Below, in pieces: positions 40,764-43,531 of a stretch of DNA of 43,531 bases (its first letter is position 1; each line of letters opens with the position of its first letter). Made by a program: the position numbers and the translations under genes. The DNA comes from a virus. Below the pieces are notes generated by a model. The model ran no database searches, was not told the origin of the DNA, and worked only from the letters and a program-made list of their open reading frames with translations. The stretch spans positions 1-43,531 of IMG/VR virus record IMGVR_UViG_3300033143_001731. The stretch is one strand, 5' to 3'.

Positions 40764-41081
40764 ATGGTAAAAAAATATAAAAAAATGCCTGACGGCATGA
40801 TCAAAGACATTGAAACAAATACGTTTTTTTCAGAAGGCAACAATAATATTGCGTCGAAGCAATATGAAAAATGGAAGGCAGACGGAAACACGCCGTCGCC
40901 CGCACAGACAGCAACTGAAAAGACGAAGGAAAAAAACACAAACATTCTGAACATTCAGTTTGAAATTGTCGAATGTGTTCTTCGGAAAAACTGTGCGAAG
41001 GATGAAGGGTTCACCGATGTTGAAACAAACTTTGACAACAGGATCACTGCACTGCGGGAAAAACTGGCGGACTTGGTATGA
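40764..41081 (+). CDS. Tail fibre-associated / chaperone-like protein
   Basis: A 105-residue protein. MIKDIETNTFFSEGNNNIASKQYEKWKADGNTPSPAQTATE resembles the short tail-fibre chaperones and fibre-associated proteins whose sequence Y..W...GNTP.PA follows fibre genes. The C-terminus is helical. A run of eight or more G precedes its start. It overlaps the next gene by 4 nt. Confidence 0.55.
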   Translation: MVKKYKKMPDGMIKDIETNTFFSEGNNNIASKQYEKWKADGNTPSPAQTATEKTKEKNTNILNIQFEIVECVLRKNCAKDEGFTDVETNFDNRITALREKLADLV

Positions 41082-41677
41082 TAGCAGAATTCTTTCTTTG
41101 CGCATTTGTGTTCGCCCTGTTGAATCGTGTCAGGGGTTCGGAACTGAAAGTCTGGTTCATCAGACTTGATCCCGTTGCGACGTGGTTGATTGCGGGAATT
41201 ATATCGTTGATGATTTACATCCCGACACACAACAACTGGTACATCATCGGCGGTCTGCTTTATGTTGTCGGCGAACGTCCTGCATGGGGGAAGTGGATCG
41301 GGACATGCATTGACGGCGTCTGTCGGTTCAGTCAAAAAGGGGGAATCATCGGTGCGATTGCGAACATGATCGTTTCTGAAAAACAAAACTGTGTTTTGCA
41401 CAGCAAAGTCGCACTGACTATTCGGGGCGCATACTGGTTCGCACCGTGTCTTCTGTTCGCATATCACATCATGATTCTGGACATTCTGACTGTGTTGTCT
41501 GGGATCGCAGTGATTGCGATTTGTTTTCCGATCAGCGTTGCACTGGGGAAGGTTCTTCCCGTGCCCGCAATGTGGGTGACAAAGCCTGTGACATGGACAA
41601 CAGTGGTCTGGTCGAAATCTGAATTGATATATGGTTTTATACAGGGCGCAGTCCTGTGGACTTTACTTTTGAAATAA
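41078..41677 (+). CDS. Multi-span membrane protein
   Basis: A 199-residue protein with about five hydrophobic segments (1-16, 36-50, 52-66, 119-158 as two, 182-199). It is a conserved-looking phage inner-membrane protein of unknown function, placed after fibre genes and before a coiled-coil membrane protein. It could be a second holin or a superinfection factor. No motif recognised. Confidence 0.65.
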   Translation: MIAEFFLCAFVFALLNRVRGSELKVWFIRLDPVATWLIAGIISLMIYIPTHNNWYIIGGLLYVVGERPAWGKWIGTCIDGVCRFSQKGGIIGAIANMIVSEKQNCVLHSKVALTIRGAYWFAPCLLFAYHIMILDILTVLSGIAVIAICFPISVALGKVLPVPAMWVTKPVTWTTVVWSKSELIYGFIQGAVLWTLLLK

Positions 41678-41712
41678 TCTGAATCTGAATCTGATCTGAA
41701 CGGGGGTTGAAC

Positions 41713-42171
41713 ATGAAGTCAAAAGAGGTCATCGGCAAACTTGAATATCGGGATGTGATTCGTGCAATCGCAATCGGGTTGTTGTGTTGGTTAGCAGTCA
41801 CCGTCCACAACAGGGATCGGGACACGGCGGTGTCCATTGAAAGACTGACGGGAACATTGAACACAATTGATGGTCGTCATGAACGCACGCAACAGGATGT
41901 CGGGTCGGCGTTGATTCGAATCGGTCAACATTCTGCACAGATCGGAAAACTGGACACACGGGTTTCAAGACTTGAAATCAAAACCGATATGTTGTCACCG
42001 AATTTTTCATCACTGTTGTTGCCGAATTTTTCATCAATGATCGGTGAAGTCATAACAATCGACGATGATGAAATCTACAATCCCGATGATGACATCATCA
42101 AACCCAGTGATCTTGAAACGGTCTTCCCGATAGTGGGAAGAAACGAAGACGACACATCTGGTTCGGGATAA
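41713..42171 (+). CDS. Membrane-anchored coiled-coil protein, spanin/antiholin-like
   Basis: A 152-residue protein: one hydrophobic segment (about 14-32), then a charged helical coiled-coil (SIERLTGTLNTIDGRHERTQQDV, KLDTRVSRLEIKTDML) and an acidic C-terminus. Topology resembles inner-membrane spanins or coiled-coil hemolysin-XhlA-type holin partners. The ATG at 41713 follows CGGGGG; TTG at 41707 is an alternative. Short repeated TCTGAA units (41679-41700) lie just before it. Last + strand gene. Confidence 0.6.
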   Translation: MKSKEVIGKLEYRDVIRAIAIGLLCWLAVTVHNRDRDTAVSIERLTGTLNTIDGRHERTQQDVGSALIRIGQHSAQIGKLDTRVSRLEIKTDMLSPNFSSLLLPNFSSMIGEVITIDDDEIYNPDDDIIKPSDLETVFPIVGRNEDDTSGSG

Positions 42172-42196
42172 AATTTTCCGTTAAAATCCCATAAAA

Positions 42197-42233
42197 AAAA
42201 CGCCCGATCTTTTCGACTTTGATCAGGCGTTTT
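42197..42233. terminator. Bidirectional intrinsic terminator
   Basis: AAAACGCCCGATC (42197-42209) pairs with GATCAGGCGTTTT (42221-42233) with one mismatch around an 11-nt loop, giving an A-tract on one side and a T-tract on the other. It sits between the end of the late + operon and the convergent - strand operon and can stop transcription from both. Confidence 0.75.
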
Positions 42234-42240
42234 CTGCTTT

Positions 42241-42366
42241 TGGGTCTTAATATATTTTAACATTTTATATCACACTGTCATTCCCCCTTTTTCTTTGTGG
42301 TTAATAACATTTTTTAAATCATTCTATAAAAGTATAATACAATAATATAATCGACCCGCACAAAAG
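42241..42366. other. AT-rich intergenic region between convergent operons
   Basis: About 125 nt of AT-rich DNA with two TATAAT-like hexamers (in TATAATACAATAATATAAT) on the + strand, but no convincing -35 box or reading frame. I see no gene, repeat array or further hairpin here. A short unannotated RNA or an origin-like AT-rich segment cannot be excluded. Confidence 0.5.
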
Positions 42367-42666
42367 TCAAGATTCATTCGTTGACCTGATCAATTTCAGG
42401 ACGTCCGTGATCTTGATCGACTTGCAATCATACTGGACAATCTTTTTCTGATCATATATTCCCATGTGTTCAAGTGCGCATAATCGTTGCACGGCATCCC
42501 CTGATTTGCGTTCTGTGCCGTCTTCGTCGATTTCGTGCACAAACCCTTGTCGCAGGACGTAATATCGCACAGAAGACAAGATGCGGTCGTGTAGTTGCAT
42601 AAAATAGACGAACCGGAACAGGTGGTTTTCGTATTTTTCCATGAACTTTGTGAGCCATGTTGACAT
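42367..42666 (-). CDS. Hypothetical protein
   Basis: A 99-residue, mostly helical protein (MSTWLTKFMEKYENHLFRFVYFMQLHDRILSSVRYYVLR...) with a C-terminal VLKLI motif. On the - strand AAAAGGG precedes its ATG. It is last in the three-gene - strand operon. The pattern DAVQRLCALEHMGIYDQKKI suggests a winged-helix-like end, but no family is recognised. Confidence 0.65.
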   Translation of the reverse strand: MSTWLTKFMEKYENHLFRFVYFMQLHDRILSSVRYYVLRQGFVHEIDEDGTERKSGDAVQRLCALEHMGIYDQKKIVQYDCKSIKITDVLKLIRSTNES

Positions 42667-42703
42667 GTTTCAACCCTTTTTTGTTTGCATGTTCCTGTTT
42701 TTG

Positions 42704-42964
42704 TTATCGAATCCCCTTCATCAGACACGGTTGATCGACGAAGACAATCGGCAGACCGAACATTGTCGTCGTTCCAGATTCGTATTCCTTGAAAATATGA
42801 CGTCCATTACTATCCGCAAGATGTATGATTGTGTCATACAGAATCCGATCCATGATCCAACAGTTTCCCGTTGTATGCATGTGCAGTTGTTTAAGCTCCA
42901 CAGATGTGATCGGATATTCTGCGACATAACCCTTGATTGTGATTTCTTTTTCACTGATGGTCAT
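42704..42964 (-). CDS. Orphan HK97-capsid-like fragment protein
   Basis: An 86-residue protein with WIMDRILYDTIIHLADSNGR then FGLPIVFVDQP. This matches the P/A-domain stretch common in HK97-fold capsid proteins (W.M......I..L.DSNG+.I, then T..G.PV...D). This phage's own capsid protein shows the same layout (YGFNRRSLALFRTLEDGAGR then NGEPYIILPDM). Only about 50 residues of the fold are present, and it lies on the opposite strand far from the head genes. ATGA overlap with the DUF1643 gene and AAAGGA ribosome site support a real gene. Confidence 0.6.
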   Translation of the reverse strand: MTISEKEITIKGYVAEYPITSVELKQLHMHTTGNCWIMDRILYDTIIHLADSNGRHIFKEYESGTTTMFGLPIVFVDQPCLMKGIR

Positions 42965-43491
42965 TTTCTTTTTCCTTTATAGCTGAAACGATGTTGAACC
43001 GACGCCCGTGTCCAGACCTTCGGACGCAGAGACTTGTCTTGACCGATCACATTGACAGGAAATCCCTTGTCGGTCAGTTTCAGAACGTGCAGATTCGGGA
43101 TCATTTTGATGACGTGAACATCCCGTTGCAGATTCTTCCCGAACCGTCCCCAGACCGCAACGATCAGTCGTGCCCTGCTTGCGACGTTCCTGATTGCAAT
43201 GTCGTTCAGTTCGCCGACGGAATCATCGACATCGAACAGATTCGCAGGACGGGCGCATCGATATGCGAACAGATTCGTCAGGATCATCGAATGATATCCC
43301 CATGCGTCCGCATATTCGGCGCAACATCTGACTTCTGGGTCGTCCGTGTTTTCATCTGCCCGCACACTGGGTTTCAATCCGATGAACATGCACATCAGTT
43401 CTGGACGTGTCCCCCATGTGCGGGTCAGTGAATATCTGAATTTCCTGTCACCTGAAAAGTCTGCATTCATATCAGAACGGGTTTTCATCAT
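42961..43491 (-). CDS. DUF1643 family protein
   Basis: A protein of about 176 residues. FRYSLTRTWGTRPELMCMFIGLKPS, then DPEVRCCAEYADAWGY, LTNLFAYRCARPANLF, VGELNDIAI and VAVWGRFG are the DUF1643 signature. The family occurs in phages and bacteria; its biochemical role is not settled. Start uncertain: ATG at 43491 or 43488, or GTG at 43515; the frame stays open to the window edge, so the true 5' end could lie outside. First gene of the - strand operon. Confidence 0.8.
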   Translation of the reverse strand: MMKTRSDMNADFSGDRKFRYSLTRTWGTRPELMCMFIGLKPSVRADENTDDPEVRCCAEYADAWGYHSMILTNLFAYRCARPANLFDVDDSVGELNDIAIRNVASRARLIVAVWGRFGKNLQRDVHVIKMIPNLHVLKLTDKGFPVNVIGQDKSLRPKVWTRASVQHRFSYKGKRK

Positions 43492-43531
43492 CCTGTGGTT
43501 GACTGTTCGGTTCACTTGACGTGTTGGGTGC

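Noticed and set aside
1-43531. CRISPR array, tRNA genes, integrase, insertion sequence, attachment site
   Set aside because: No regularly spaced repeats, cloverleaf with conserved T-loop, recombinase motif or transposase was seen on either strand.
1-43531. Terminal direct repeat or circular overlap between window ends
   Set aside because: The first and last bases show no shared sequence, so completeness or circularity cannot be claimed.

Overview
The window reads as an almost complete tailed-phage genome, or a large part of one. It is densely packed with short overlapping genes, nearly all on the + strand, with one small - strand operon at the right end. The structural genes give a hybrid virion: an HK97-type head (PBSX-type terminase, HK97 portal, MuF minor head protein, prohead protease, HK97-fold capsid protein) on a Mu-type contractile tail (sheath, tube, frameshifted chaperone, tape measure, gp43/44/45/46/47/48-like baseplate proteins). 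A myovirus morphology is therefore inferred. The host cannot be named; a Gram-negative bacterium, probably a pseudomonadote, is likely from the Mu-type tail, a Ros/MucR-type regulator and DUF7220. I see no integrase, repressor, tRNA, DNA polymerase or CRISPR array.

Layout. 1-7.7 kb: early/replication region with a replication-organiser-like protein, many tiny proteins (several with Cys-pair zinc knuckles), an HNH protein, a MucR-like regulator, an SF2 helicase, an MT-A70 adenine methyltransferase and a RusA-like resolvase. 7.7-9.4 kb: DUF5662, DUF5675 and a multi-spanning holin-like protein. 9.4-14.4 kb: accessory region behind two sigma70-like promoters, with a SprT-like metallopeptidase, more zinc-knuckle proteins, a ribbon-helix-helix-like protein, a mini BspA-repeat protein and a complete peptide deformylase. 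14.4-16.7 kb: secreted protein and terminase. 16.7-20.7 kb: a BspA/DUF285 repeat-protein cassette inserted between terminase and portal. 20.7-28.2 kb: head and neck. 28.2-41 kb: tail, baseplate and fibre. 41-42.2 kb: membrane proteins. 42.4-43.5 kb: convergent - strand genes including DUF1643 and an orphan capsid-like fragment.

Most notable signals. (1) The trinucleotide GAG and its complement CTC are strikingly rare across the window (one occurrence in each of three separate 1-kb stretches I counted). Glu is almost always GAA, Leu CTC is avoided, and even Shine-Dalgarno sites read AAGGGGG instead of AAGGAGG. A few islands (13.97-14.34 kb, part of 9.6-9.9 kb) have ordinary GAG frequency and look like recent arrivals. 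(2) A roughly 80-nt structured RNA element occurs twice (16.77 and 23.02 kb) with a conserved loop and compensating stem changes, each time just upstream of a head-region gene. (3) An 86-residue - strand protein resembles one segment of an HK97-type major capsid protein. (4) The BspA cassette comprises three related units plus a stand-alone copy of its N-terminal domain. (5) No recognisable endolysin is present, making the DUF5675 protein a candidate.

All calls come from reading translations and sequence by eye; no database search was run.
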